From the NCBI RefSeq assembly GCF_020405225.1, contig NZ_CP084472.1:620001-684000 (forward strand): 64,000 nucleotides of DNA, read 5' to 3'. Below are positions 22,758 through 30,797 of the stretch, piece by piece; the stretch's first letter is position 1, and each line of letters starts with the position of its first letter. The notes under the pieces are model-generated. The model was not told where the DNA came from. It did not search any database and saw only the letters and a program-made list of their open reading frames with translations. The stretch comes from Natrinema sp. DC36 (GTDB taxonomy: Archaea > Halobacteriota > Halobacteria > Halobacteriales > Natrialbaceae). A program made the translations under genes and the position numbers.

Positions 22758-22968
22758 GGGAGAATACAAGAAACTGGGTCCGTCTGAATACGCCAATACA
22801 GTAGACGGGGAACTTAAAGCGTCAAAACCGAATGGAAGTACCCACCTCGACCTCGGCGGGGACACAGAAGTACGAGTGAAGGAAAATGACGGATACACCC
22901 TAATAGAATTTAAGGCCGACGACGGAACCCGAGGAGAGTTGACAATTCCAATTGAGGCATTCGAATGA
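22750..22968 (+). CDS. Protein of unknown function
   Basis: 72 residues (MHRGEYKKLGPSEYANTV...), mostly beta strands (STHLDLGGDTEVRVKEN). Overlaps the previous stop by 8 bases and the next start by ATGA. Confidence 0.6.
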   Translation: MHRGEYKKLGPSEYANTVDGELKASKPNGSTHLDLGGDTEVRVKENDGYTLIEFKADDGTRGELTIPIEAFE

Positions 22969-23114
22969 GCGATAGGGCAGCAGAGTTGTTTAAACAAGCG
23001 AAGAACGGTTCAAAAACAGCAGAAGAGGCGTGGGAGGAACTAAAAGAAATGAGAGAAGAAGTTGACTGGGATGTGGATGCGATTCGGGCAGATAGTGAGG
23101 TGAGTGAAGAATGA
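22965..23114 (+). CDS. 49-residue helical acidic protein
   Basis: MSDRAAELFKQAKNGSKTAEE..., one long charged helix or coiled coil. ATGA overlap at both ends, so it is embedded in the operon. Confidence 0.55.
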   Translation: MSDRAAELFKQAKNGSKTAEEAWEELKEMREEVDWDVDAIRADSEVSEE

Positions 23115-23299
23115 TTATTGACTTAACACTTGGAGCGGTAATGACTGGAGTCGGTGGTTACAGTGCTGTAGAATTCGCAAAGGCTTGGTTCGAAGACCGA
23201 GAAAAGTACGAATATGAAGACAAATACTACACAGCAATGATGTTGGTGGGGATCCTCATCCTGTCTGACGGTCTTAGACATCTCACCCAACTACTCTGA
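23111..23299 (+). CDS. Small two-span membrane protein
   Basis: 62 residues with two hydrophobic segments (LTLGAVMTGVGGYSAV and TAMMLVGILILSDGL) separated by a charged linker (WFEDREKYEYEDKY). The hairpin layout is that of class II holins, but many small membrane proteins share it. Confidence 0.6.
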   Translation: MIIDLTLGAVMTGVGGYSAVEFAKAWFEDREKYEYEDKYYTAMMLVGILILSDGLRHLTQLL

Positions 23300-23301
23300 T
23301 A

Positions 23302-23916
23302 ATGGCGAATAAAGGACGCACATTCGAACTGGATACAGTTCACGATATCGTCGTTGATACCGATCAGCGGTTCGTCCATGCAGCCGTTCCAGACCACTCT
23401 GGCAACGCTCGAGACACGTACTATGATCTCGAGGTAATATGGCCCCAAGATTATCACGGTCATTGTCACGGTGCTTTCATCGAACTGAAAAAACGTAGCG
23501 GTGACGAAGGAAAGCGTGTCAGCGTTATGAGCGGTGGGAATGACGATGAAACTGGGAAAGAGGAACTTGAACGACTGATTGAGGGGACACCCAACTGGGG
23601 AGACGCATACGTCTGTATCAAATTCGACCACCGTGAGATCATCGTCCTTCACGCTGAATATCTACTCAAGCGTCTTGAGGGCGACGTGGGCGGCTTTGAC
23701 GACGCATGGTCTACTATCACCAAGGCGGAGGAGAAAACGCATGGCGCTCGTCTCACGCCCTCTGACAGTATCTCTATGGTGAAGCCGTGTCTATCCTACT
23801 GGGAGTCAAGTACCGCTGGCCTGGACGACCATCGAAAGATCTTATACGAGACTGGGGTTCCAGACCACTGCATCCAACCATTCGAACTGGATTCGGCGGA
23901 GGCTGCAACAGCATGA
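23302..23916 (+). CDS. Hjc-like Holliday junction resolvase / PD-(D/E)XK nuclease
   Basis: 204 residues. The N terminus KGRTFELDTVHDIV, the segment DTYYDLEVIW and GAFIELKKRSGDE reproduce the archaeal Hjc order: G-x-x-x-E in the first helix, a strand with D, then (E/D)-L-K. This endonuclease family cuts four-way junctions to free recombined or replicating DNA for packaging. The C-terminal 80 residues are extra to the compact Hjc core. Stop overlaps the next gene. Confidence 0.6.
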   Translation: MANKGRTFELDTVHDIVVDTDQRFVHAAVPDHSGNARDTYYDLEVIWPQDYHGHCHGAFIELKKRSGDEGKRVSVMSGGNDDETGKEELERLIEGTPNWGDAYVCIKFDHREIIVLHAEYLLKRLEGDVGGFDDAWSTITKAEEKTHGARLTPSDSISMVKPCLSYWESSTAGLDDHRKILYETGVPDHCIQPFELDSAEAATA

Positions 23917-24293
23917 ACGAGATAGAAACACGAGTGGTGATGGATCTCCAAATTGCCGCTATGGTGGGGTGTTTTGCAGTCGAAACCCCAAGGGTCCACC
24001 TCGAACAAGACGATATCGACGGTCTGTGTGTCGGTCTAAATACCCCATATGAAGGGGTGGACACACTCAAGATAGAATTTGACTTCGTTGAAAATAGCTA
24101 CACATCCATCTATAAAGAATTTGAGCGATGTGGTATAGAAGAAGAAACTGTAGTTCTATACGGATATAAGTATCTCTGGTACTGTAGAGACATATACTAC
24201 GATATTGATCTGGGTAGTTTTGCAGAAGGAGAAAAGTTGGCTGGAACGGTCAACTACGAATTCACAGACGTTACGTTTGCAGAAAAGCGTTAG
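23913..24293 (+). CDS. Protein of unknown function
   Basis: 126 residues from ATG 23913, which overlaps the stop of the resolvase-like gene; the frame is open further up only as a shadow. Strand-rich, acidic, Tyr-rich (GYKYLWYCRDIYYDIDL). Its 3' end overlaps that of the convergent zinc-ribbon gene by four bases, marking the strand switch to the late genes. Confidence 0.65.
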   Translation: MNEIETRVVMDLQIAAMVGCFAVETPRVHLEQDDIDGLCVGLNTPYEGVDTLKIEFDFVENSYTSIYKEFERCGIEEETVVLYGYKYLWYCRDIYYDIDLGSFAEGEKLAGTVNYEFTDVTFAEKR

Positions 24294-24562
24294 ATCGCTA
24301 ACTCTCCTTCATCCGAAAACCAGGGCGATAAAAATCCGCCGACCATAGTGATTCTGTCTTTTCCGAACCAACCGCTAATGTCATCATCGTTTCGACGGTA
24401 GTCCCACCACTCTTCCCACGGGTTTTGGCTTTCAGTACGTGATACTGTGGTATATCCGTTGATGAGACCACAGTCAGAACACCGCTTATCATCCCCATCT
24501 AAGATAAGCTCTCCTTCACACTCGCTACACTCGAACGGTTCGTGAATTGGCTTCTCTGTCAT
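24290..24562 (-). CDS. TFIIB-type zinc-ribbon protein
   Basis: 90 residues. Cys12-x2-Cys15 ... Cys28-x2-Cys31 in FECSECEGELILDG and RCSDCGLINGY, followed by a GYTTVSRTESQNPWEEW tail. The spacing and the CGL-I/V ending match the N-terminal ribbon of archaeal TFB, which recruits RNA polymerase. No TFB core (cyclin folds) follows in the same gene. It may redirect host transcription, or be one of the many generic haloarchaeal ribbon proteins. Immediately follows the nuclease gene (one-base overlap). Confidence 0.6.
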   Translation of the reverse strand: MTEKPIHEPFECSECEGELILDGDDKRCSDCGLINGYTTVSRTESQNPWEEWWDYRRNDDDISGWFGKDRITMVGGFLSPWFSDEGELAI

Positions 24563-25533
24563 TATTCTGAATACTCGAAGTCGTCTGCAAGGTCCATGAA
24601 GTCGCTGAGTAGGTCGTCAAACGACTTCCTCCACCAGTTGGACGTATGTATCTCGGTCGGTTCATCATGGCAGTGAACGGCCCACTGTCCGCTATCAGGA
24701 TGAATGCGCCACACCTCTAATCGGTCAACGTCAAGACCGAGTAGTTTCTCCACCGAATTCCCGTAGGCAGAGCCTTGGATTTTGTGTTTTGCATAACAGC
24801 CAGAGGAGGTCTTCAGGTCAGCGACCACAACATCCCCCGTCTCAGGACACTCGTACACCAGATCGACCTGTCCAGCGTATCCGTCCTCGATGTTGAACAG
24901 GAATTCCTCGACGGCAAGTACATGCTCGTCCTCAATTCCAAGCTTCGTGACGATCTCGTCAAAGACATCCTCGAAGTGTTCTCGATCTCGCTTACACTGT
25001 GCTGTGAGGGCGTCCGAATAATGGTCGTGGGTTCCGTACGCCCCATACTCATCATAAAACTCACCCCACGTCTCGACAGCGTGTTGTGATTTGAGGACCG
25101 AGTAAAGAACGTCTCGAGGAGAACTGTCGTGAATCTCCTCGTGGTCAGACCCGTCGATAACAAACTCACCGAGTTGACTATCTTCTACGAAGATGTCAGA
25201 ATCGTCATTGATCTTATCGATGTTATTGAGAACCCAGAATGAGTCTGCTTCGTCTTCAGACCACTCGAGATTCACATCGAGTTTCTTTAGGGCATACCAG
25301 TGGCACAATGTACCCCGATTGCGCTTGTACCAAAAGAGATGCTCGTGGTGGGCGTTGTCACCCTCACCATCGTTACGATCCTGCCAAGCATATAGATTGG
25401 ACTTATCGTCGTCTCGAGTCTTCAAGACAGTAGTAACAGACGGTAGTTTGACACCATTATCAGGATCTGTATATTGACGGACATCAATTCCGTCTGGCCC
25501 AACTCCGTCCAGAACTTTCCTACTTACACTCAT
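24562..25533 (-). CDS. RecB/lambda-exonuclease-like PD-(D/E)XK nuclease
   Basis: 323 residues. The core is GYAGQVDLVYECPETGDV (Asp in G-x-V-D-L), then VVVADLKTSS (Asp-x-Lys) and HKIQGSAYGNSVEKL (Q-x-x-x-Y helix), the order of phage recombination exonucleases and Cas4/AddB nuclease domains. The first part has PSVTTVLKT, which is common at the N terminus of this family (PS-V-T-x-[IV]-L). It probably resects DNA ends for recombination. Start ATG 25533, 40 bp from the upstream membrane gene. Confidence 0.75.
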   Translation of the reverse strand: MSVSRKVLDGVGPDGIDVRQYTDPDNGVKLPSVTTVLKTRDDDKSNLYAWQDRNDGEGDNAHHEHLFWYKRNRGTLCHWYALKKLDVNLEWSEDEADSFWVLNNIDKINDDSDIFVEDSQLGEFVIDGSDHEEIHDSSPRDVLYSVLKSQHAVETWGEFYDEYGAYGTHDHYSDALTAQCKRDREHFEDVFDEIVTKLGIEDEHVLAVEEFLFNIEDGYAGQVDLVYECPETGDVVVADLKTSSGCYAKHKIQGSAYGNSVEKLLGLDVDRLEVWRIHPDSGQWAVHCHDEPTEIHTSNWWRKSFDDLLSDFMDLADDFEYSE

Positions 25534-25574
25534 CTTATAATATACTTACGTACTGCGTACACTTTAATGTTCTG

Positions 25575-25820
25575 TTATACATCATCTGAGATAGACTCCG
25601 CTGTCTCGTTAATTGTCTCCTCGACATCGTCACCAAAATAGTACCACAACACGCCAGAAACGACGGCGAGTGACAGCATCTTCTGTGCTTCGATCGGAAA
25701 ACCGATTTTTGGCGGTAGCACTGACGAGGCATACGCCATTTCTTCAACCGCCTTGCTGCTAAACAATAAGGTCAACCACGGCTCTCCGATAAACTTCTTT
25801 GTTAAGGTCTTTATTCCCAT
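25575..25820 (-). CDS. Small protein with one hydrophobic segment
   Basis: 81 residues (MGIKTLTKKFIGEPWLTLL...), with MLSLAVVSGVLWYYFG as a likely membrane span and an acidic C terminus. A 70-residue frame (25535-25747) overlaps on the same strand but is Arg/Cys rich and rejected. Its promoter region at 25860-25920 holds CACTCCCCCCTA, repeated at 61127. Confidence 0.6.
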   Translation of the reverse strand: MGIKTLTKKFIGEPWLTLLFSSKAVEEMAYASSVLPPKIGFPIEAQKMLSLAVVSGVLWYYFGDDVEETINETAESISDDV

Positions 25821-26024
25821 GTAAAATTGGAACCATTAGACCCCAAACCACACCGCACTCCCCCCTATACGTTAATAAGAACTGTACTTACTTAACTGTT
25901 ACGTACTACTTGCGTGTTACTTCGATTGGTGGCCCACCCCCGTCACGATAACTACCAAATTCCAAATATACTTTCTTTCAGGTGTGATTGGCGTGTCGAA
26001 CGGCGGCAACAGGGCGTCAGAACA

Positions 26025-27422
26025 TTACGAATAACTCGCCTCGACAGCGACACTGCCCCCGTCGAAGAACGACCCATATCGCATATCGAGTCTGACGGGG
26101 GAAGATGCGTTAGCCTGAAGCAGTAGATCCGTCCCCCCGTTACCGTAGGCTGCCCCACTAATCTGGAGGTCTGAGCCGTTGAGTTGGGTTCCGTCGCCGC
26201 CGTTGTTCATCGTATGAAGTGTGATGTCGAGGTTGCTGACTCTTTGTGTGGTCAAAAACCCGTCTGCTCCGCAGTCGTGAACATACACGGACCCCCTGAT
26301 ATTTTCAAACGACTCAATCGAAATCCCACTCTGGTTCGGAGCTGTGATATCGAGGTCGAGAGTCAGACCACTTGACAGCCCAGATCCGCGTAGTTGCACC
26401 GCAGCCTTTCCCGTGGACTGGTGGCTGACGGCCCCTTCGATCTTCAGCCCGTTGCACATGTCGGTGTGAGCACTATTGATGTCGATGGTGCGGACATCGT
26501 TTGTGGATTCGGTCTGCTCGATGTCAATCCCCAGCAGTTTGAGGTCCTGCACTGTGTTGTTATTCGTATCGTTGACGAAGATCGCGTTGCCACCGCAATC
26601 CCCCTTGATCCCGTCTACGGTGATGCCGTCTCCGTTTTCGATGTACCGACTGCTGAAGCGCCCATTCCCTCCGCCACCACTGATGTCAACGAGTTTACTT
26701 ACATTTCGTCCAATGACATTATGAATCTCCGTTTTCCGTGCGTCGATGTCCAAGACTTCGTTGCACTCCATCCCGATTACAGTGTCAACCTTACAGTACT
26801 CGTTGGCAGCGTTGAGGTCAAGCGCCTCGCCGTCAGATGCGTCTTTCTTGATGTTTTTGAACGTCGTTCCACGGCACCCTTCCGCTCCGATAGTTGCCTG
26901 TGAAACACCTGCATAGGTACTTAGCCAGTTCTTCACTGTACCAGAGTCACAATCGGTCAAGAATCCGACGCCACCAAGGATCTCACCGCCTTGGCCATCG
27001 AGTGTAGATCCGTGTGACGAACCCCAGTAAAATGCCTTCGGAGTGGTGTGGCTCGTTGGATTTCCGTCTAACTCTCCACGGCAGATGAGATCAACCCTAT
27101 CGTAGCCATTGTTATAGAGGAGGAGATCGTGCTCGTCTCCCTGTACGTCCATGAGCGTCGTCGGTGTAGCGTCGTCGGCCAACTCAACGGTTGCCCCGTC
27201 CTCGATGACGATTGTGAGGTTTTCCGTTCCCACGGAGACAGTCCCACTAAGCGAGTATGTGCCTTGCTTGAACCAGACCACTCCAGGGGTGGAGAGTTCG
27301 CTGTTGATATCGGACAGCGAATCATCGGGAGAGACGAACCGAGCGATGTTCGATAGCTCACCTGTACTTACCGAATCGAATTGCTCATGATCCCCCAATC
27401 CAGTTGAGTTTAGACCACTCAC
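26025..27422 (-). CDS. Right-handed beta-helix tail protein (adhesin / depolymerase candidate)
   Basis: 465 residues with pectin-lyase-like repeats through most of its length: short strands with G, N and V (e.g. GDCGGNAIFVNDTNNNTV, VRTIDINSAHTDMCNGL). The first 100 residues read like the entrance of such helices (SDINSELSTPGVVWFKQG). Proteins of this fold at the end of a tail operon are usually receptor-binding or polysaccharide-cleaving tailspikes. It is the last gene of the late - strand operon. No catalytic site can be identified. Confidence 0.7.
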   Translation of the reverse strand: MSGLNSTGLGDHEQFDSVSTGELSNIARFVSPDDSLSDINSELSTPGVVWFKQGTYSLSGTVSVGTENLTIVIEDGATVELADDATPTTLMDVQGDEHDLLLYNNGYDRVDLICRGELDGNPTSHTTPKAFYWGSSHGSTLDGQGGEILGGVGFLTDCDSGTVKNWLSTYAGVSQATIGAEGCRGTTFKNIKKDASDGEALDLNAANEYCKVDTVIGMECNEVLDIDARKTEIHNVIGRNVSKLVDISGGGGNGRFSSRYIENGDGITVDGIKGDCGGNAIFVNDTNNNTVQDLKLLGIDIEQTESTNDVRTIDINSAHTDMCNGLKIEGAVSHQSTGKAAVQLRGSGLSSGLTLDLDITAPNQSGISIESFENIRGSVYVHDCGADGFLTTQRVSNLDITLHTMNNGGDGTQLNGSDLQISGAAYGNGGTDLLLQANASSPVRLDMRYGSFFDGGSVAVEASYS

Positions 27423-27733
27423 AGAAGGTCACCCATAACTGTAAAGTCCCCCACACCCGAGCCAGTATTTACAATTCTAACACGCGAATTCTTATACTCA
27501 TTAACAGGTATGGAATTATTGCTTGATATTCCAGAAGATAGTGAATCGAGTTTCACCGATATTTCGAATTCACCATCCTCGTCAACATCACGTTCCCAAA
27601 ACACATCAACCGATTCGCTTAAAATCAGCGTGTCGATAATGAACACATCTTCTTCATCATCGTGTCTGGTTGGGATGAAACTACTACCACTTTCTACGTC
27701 AACTTTTGAACTTATAAAACTAAATTCTGACAT
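27419..27733 (-). CDS. Tail-associated protein of unknown function
   Basis: 104 residues, beta-rich and acidic (SEFSFISSKVDVESGS...). Starts one base within the end of its upstream neighbour and overlaps the beta-helix gene by four bases. Position between fibre and beta-helix genes suggests a small virion or assembly protein. Confidence 0.6.
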   Translation of the reverse strand: MSEFSFISSKVDVESGSSFIPTRHDDEEDVFIIDTLILSESVDVFWERDVDEDGEFEISVKLDSLSSGISSNNSIPVNEYKNSRVRIVNTGSGVGDFTVMGDLL

Positions 27734-28251
27734 TATTTAACTGTTTTTACTTCTACATTATCTATCGGATGTAGCGCCTCGGTCGCTTTCTCGACACCCT
27801 TCTCGGGGCTGAAGTCTTTCTCATTGAGGTGAGCCCACCAATCAGCACGCCAGTCATGCTCGTAATGGGCGTAGATTCCCATACCCCCATTATCATTGAA
27901 CAGCGTAACGTGTAGTTGCATCCCCTCAGCGACGATCTGAGGCGCTTCATTGTGGTAGAGGACCCACGACCCTTCCGATTTTCGACCGTCCTCAAGAGTC
28001 TTGTAGCACGCTATAGGATTGCGTACGAAACCGAGATCAACCAATTCCACCTCGAGTGGTTCTTCACTAATCTCGGTTGTCATAACGTACTGATTTTCAC
28101 CAACAGTTCCGATACCATATCCACCGATCTTTTTCAGATATGGGTGTAGCTTAGGATAAAGCCAACGACGTGTCGATTCAATCCAGTCGTCGTCAGCGTT
28201 AAGCAGATTCATAATCTTGAAGATGCTCGCCTGCTTTTTGGCAGTATTCAC
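27733..28251 (-). CDS. Tail-region protein of unknown function
   Basis: 172 residues (start may be the internal Met at 28212, NLLNADDDWIESTRRW). Aromatic and charged (HYEHDWRADWWAHLNEKD). It overlaps its upstream neighbour by about 50 or 14 bases depending on the start. Possibly a fibre-assembly or baseplate accessory protein; no family seen. Confidence 0.6.
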   Translation of the reverse strand: MNTAKKQASIFKIMNLLNADDDWIESTRRWLYPKLHPYLKKIGGYGIGTVGENQYVMTTEISEEPLEVELVDLGFVRNPIACYKTLEDGRKSEGSWVLYHNEAPQIVAEGMQLHVTLFNDNGGMGIYAHYEHDWRADWWAHLNEKDFSPEKGVEKATEALHPIDNVEVKTVK

Positions 28252-28405
28252 ATATTTTGTCTGGTCTATCGAGGTTTTTTGTATATTGTATGCTATTTAG
28301 ATATTTGATAGGCGGCATTTCACCCGCTTCCGTTTCGTTATTTTCGGTAATCAGTCGAATCAATGCATTTAATCGTTTATACGTAAGTTGATCTCTTGTT
28401 GGCAT
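28199..28405 (-). CDS. Small protein of unknown function
   Basis: 68 residues (MPTRDQLTYKRLNALIRL...), helical, with a single CEYC pair near the C terminus. Lies 2 bp after the fibre gene stop. Base use is somewhat A+T richer than the structural genes. Confidence 0.55.
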   Translation of the reverse strand: MPTRDQLTYKRLNALIRLITENNETEAGEMPPIKYLNSIQYTKNLDRPDKICEYCQKAGEHLQDYESA

Positions 28406-28407
28406 TA

Positions 28408-29577
28408 TTATATTCCGTGTTTGTGTGGGTATCCCACGATGTGAAATGATTCAGATTGCATTGCAGCACGGTCTCCACTAACATTGGTTGTCTCAATAGT
28501 TGTACCAGTAAGATTGTCTGATGGGTCTATAATACCAGTAAGTGTTACTGATTCATTTTCTTGTAGAGTTCCCGTTAGTACAATATCTGTCCTACTTTCA
28601 AAGGACATTGTATATCGGTAATTGGCATCATAATTGGAATCTGTATTGACTACTGTAACGTCATATTCATCAATTATTTCATTTAGTGATTCAGATTTGT
28701 TGGCCCACCCCGATTGTGTTGCGGTTACTTGTGTTTCTGATGGGATTGATTGAATATATCTTGAATCAGATTCATTTTCAGTATAATACCTCCCATCATG
28801 GTTATGACTTGCTGGAGCGAAGTTAGAATCTGCTTGTGTCGTAGAATACGTCTCACTCGTAGAATACGCATCTAACTGACCAACAGTAACGTTGTGAGGG
28901 TTGCCTTCATCGGCTGCGTGGGTATTAAATTCCGATTGGATACCATTATTTACCCACGTTTCAGTGGCGAAGTTACGCCATGCACCTCCGACACGACCTT
29001 TAAATTTGTCAGATAGGAGGTCGTACCAGAGATCCCCATCGGACTGATTACTGGGATTATTCTCAGATGCGAATGTGTGGACACGATCTCGACCCACATT
29101 CCGAACCGCTGAAACACTGTCGTTAGTTGCAACATCCACTTCAGCAATCTTCATTCGATCGGTAGCAACAGACGTAGCTCCGTCAGTTTTCCCGACACTC
29201 CCATTGGTGTTAACCCACACCGAATCCGTTCGAGTGGAGGTACCACCATTAGAAGACAGTGTGACGGTCGTGGAGCCGATCGATCCAGTTTTTTGCCCAT
29301 CAACATAGGCTCCCTCAGAAGACGCACTCACGTCGATCTCGAGCGTTCCAGTGCCTTCTGAAGAGACAAGCCCGCTGTCGAGGATTACATCACCTTCGAT
29401 ATCCCTAATCCGATCTCGAATAGCGGTGTTTGTCGAGTCGAAATGGGTCTTGATGTTATACCATAGCGCATCAAGGTGTTTTTCATTCACCTGATCTCCC
29501 TTTTCATAATACGTCCCAGACGTGGGGAGTTCGCCCGTTTCACCCCAACTTGGGAATTCGTTTTCTAAATCACTCAT
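28408..29577 (-). CDS. Tail fibre protein
   Basis: 389 residues. Contains the phage-fibre repeats FNTHAADEGNPHNVTVGQL (shown in part) and ASHNHDGRYYTENESDSRY, i.e. the H-N-H-D-x-R-Y-Y-T-E motif of trimeric fibres; the histidines often bind iron. N-terminal helical part (HLDALWYNIKTHFDSTNT) probably joins the baseplate. C-terminal beta-rich tip. It has its own late promoter block just upstream (29585-29610), so it may be made in larger amounts than the baseplate. Confidence 0.85.
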   Translation of the reverse strand: MSDLENEFPSWGETGELPTSGTYYEKGDQVNEKHLDALWYNIKTHFDSTNTAIRDRIRDIEGDVILDSGLVSSEGTGTLEIDVSASSEGAYVDGQKTGSIGSTTVTLSSNGGTSTRTDSVWVNTNGSVGKTDGATSVATDRMKIAEVDVATNDSVSAVRNVGRDRVHTFASENNPSNQSDGDLWYDLLSDKFKGRVGGAWRNFATETWVNNGIQSEFNTHAADEGNPHNVTVGQLDAYSTSETYSTTQADSNFAPASHNHDGRYYTENESDSRYIQSIPSETQVTATQSGWANKSESLNEIIDEYDVTVVNTDSNYDANYRYTMSFESRTDIVLTGTLQENESVTLTGIIDPSDNLTGTTIETTNVSGDRAAMQSESFHIVGYPHKHGI

Positions 29578-29584
29578 ACGTTTG

Positions 29585-29610
29585 CTCTATAGTAAGATAA
29601 ATCACGAATG
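29585..29610 (-). promoter_or_regulatory. Late promoter, type 1 copy A
   Basis: On the - strand: ATTCGTGATTTATCTTACTA followed by TAGAG, 9 bases before the ATG of the fibre gene. The same 26 bases with one change occur at 37225-37250 with identical spacing to an ATG-AGT. GATTTAT is the probable TATA box at about 22-25 bp from the start. Confidence 0.6.
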
Positions 29611-29613
29611 ACT

Positions 29614-30795
29614 CTAAACAATATCTCCTGCAAGTGTTCCATTATCATCACCGCTATCGCCCCCTAATCCTAATTCTGGGTCGTTTGGCTCATCATCTCC
29701 CTTGAGAATGAACGTTCCTTGCTCAGATGCGTTAACATCGTGTCCAGCAGGAACGCCACGAGAGAGGAAGTCTTGAACCTCTTGGCGGGTGAGGGCCGCG
29801 TTGTCATAGACATTCGACTGGGCAGAAAATTCAACTGTGGCTGGATTGATATCGAAACTAAAACCGATGCTTATCTCGTCTACTGTCGTTTCAAGGACCG
29901 ACGCAGCAAACTCCACAAACTCATTAAACGTCGTTCCGATATTCCCAACACGGAACTGGACTTTGAGACGGGCTCTATACTTTGCATCTGCTTCTCCACT
30001 ACGCCGATCGAGGTTAACGAGTTGGCCGATTTTGTCAAGCTCCTCACCAACAGCAGTATCGATGTGTTTGGCACGTTTGATGTCGTAAAGAGCCTGATCC
30101 TGCCTATCTCGGATGGAAAGGAGGGCTCGCATCAACTTGTAGGAGTTAGACCCCTCACCAAACGTGAGACCACCATTATCCCACTCGCTTGATGCCTCGC
30201 TTATATTCCTCGTAGTGAGTGTGTTTAATTTAACATTATCAACGTACTGTGCGGATGCATTGTCAGATCCAGTACGACCGCCAAACCCGAATCTCGAATG
30301 TTCGGTGTCTGGCGATTCAATTGTCGTTTCGAATGCGTTTTGTGAATTGACCAACACACTCACATTCCCGTAATCGTAGGAAATACGGATGTGGTGTTTC
30401 TCCTCATTGCTGTTCCCGCTAATCTCAAACCCTCCCGATCGGGTTATATTGTCCTCCCCATCAACTCGATGAACGAGGCGAACTTCATTGTCGGCATGGT
30501 CAAACGAGACGTAGTATCCGTTATCTGGCTGCCATAACTCTCCTACACCATCATGGAAGAAGAGTATCGCCACTTCTCGTTCAGATCCAGAGTCATCATT
30601 TTCTATGTCGAGTCTGAAATCACACCTCCATACATTTTCAGTGAGATGGTTTCTGAGAGTGATATTGCCTTCAGACTCAACACTCTCTGGAGTGATGCGG
30701 GCTCGCCCATTCCGTATGGCTGCATCGCCGCCAATAGTCCAGTTATCAGAACTATCGAAATTGGAATCGATTATTTCGTCTATATACTCACTCAT
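29614..30795 (-). CDS. Baseplate protein I-like with N-terminal LamG/ConA-type domain
   Basis: 393 residues. Residues 1-200 form a jelly-roll-like domain (NGYYVSFDHADNEVRLVHR, HHIRISYDYGNVSVLVN), as in LamG/concanavalin-like lectins. Residues about 215-350 have LDKIGQLVNLDRRSGEADAKYRARL (in part), the signature of the gpI/DUF2612 baseplate family that links J to fibres. The fusion would put a carbohydrate-binding module on the baseplate. Follows J by 2 bp. Confidence 0.75.
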   Translation of the reverse strand: MSEYIDEIIDSNFDSSDNWTIGGDAAIRNGRARITPESVESEGNITLRNHLTENVWRCDFRLDIENDDSGSEREVAILFFHDGVGELWQPDNGYYVSFDHADNEVRLVHRVDGEDNITRSGGFEISGNSNEEKHHIRISYDYGNVSVLVNSQNAFETTIESPDTEHSRFGFGGRTGSDNASAQYVDNVKLNTLTTRNISEASSEWDNGGLTFGEGSNSYKLMRALLSIRDRQDQALYDIKRAKHIDTAVGEELDKIGQLVNLDRRSGEADAKYRARLKVQFRVGNIGTTFNEFVEFAASVLETTVDEISIGFSFDINPATVEFSAQSNVYDNAALTRQEVQDFLSRGVPAGHDVNASEQGTFILKGDDEPNDPELGLGGDSGDDNGTLAGDIV

Positions 30796-30797
30796 TA

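Noticed and set aside
25535-25747. 70-codon minus-strand frame
   Set aside because: Overlaps the better supported 25575-25820 gene; Arg, Gln and Cys rich.
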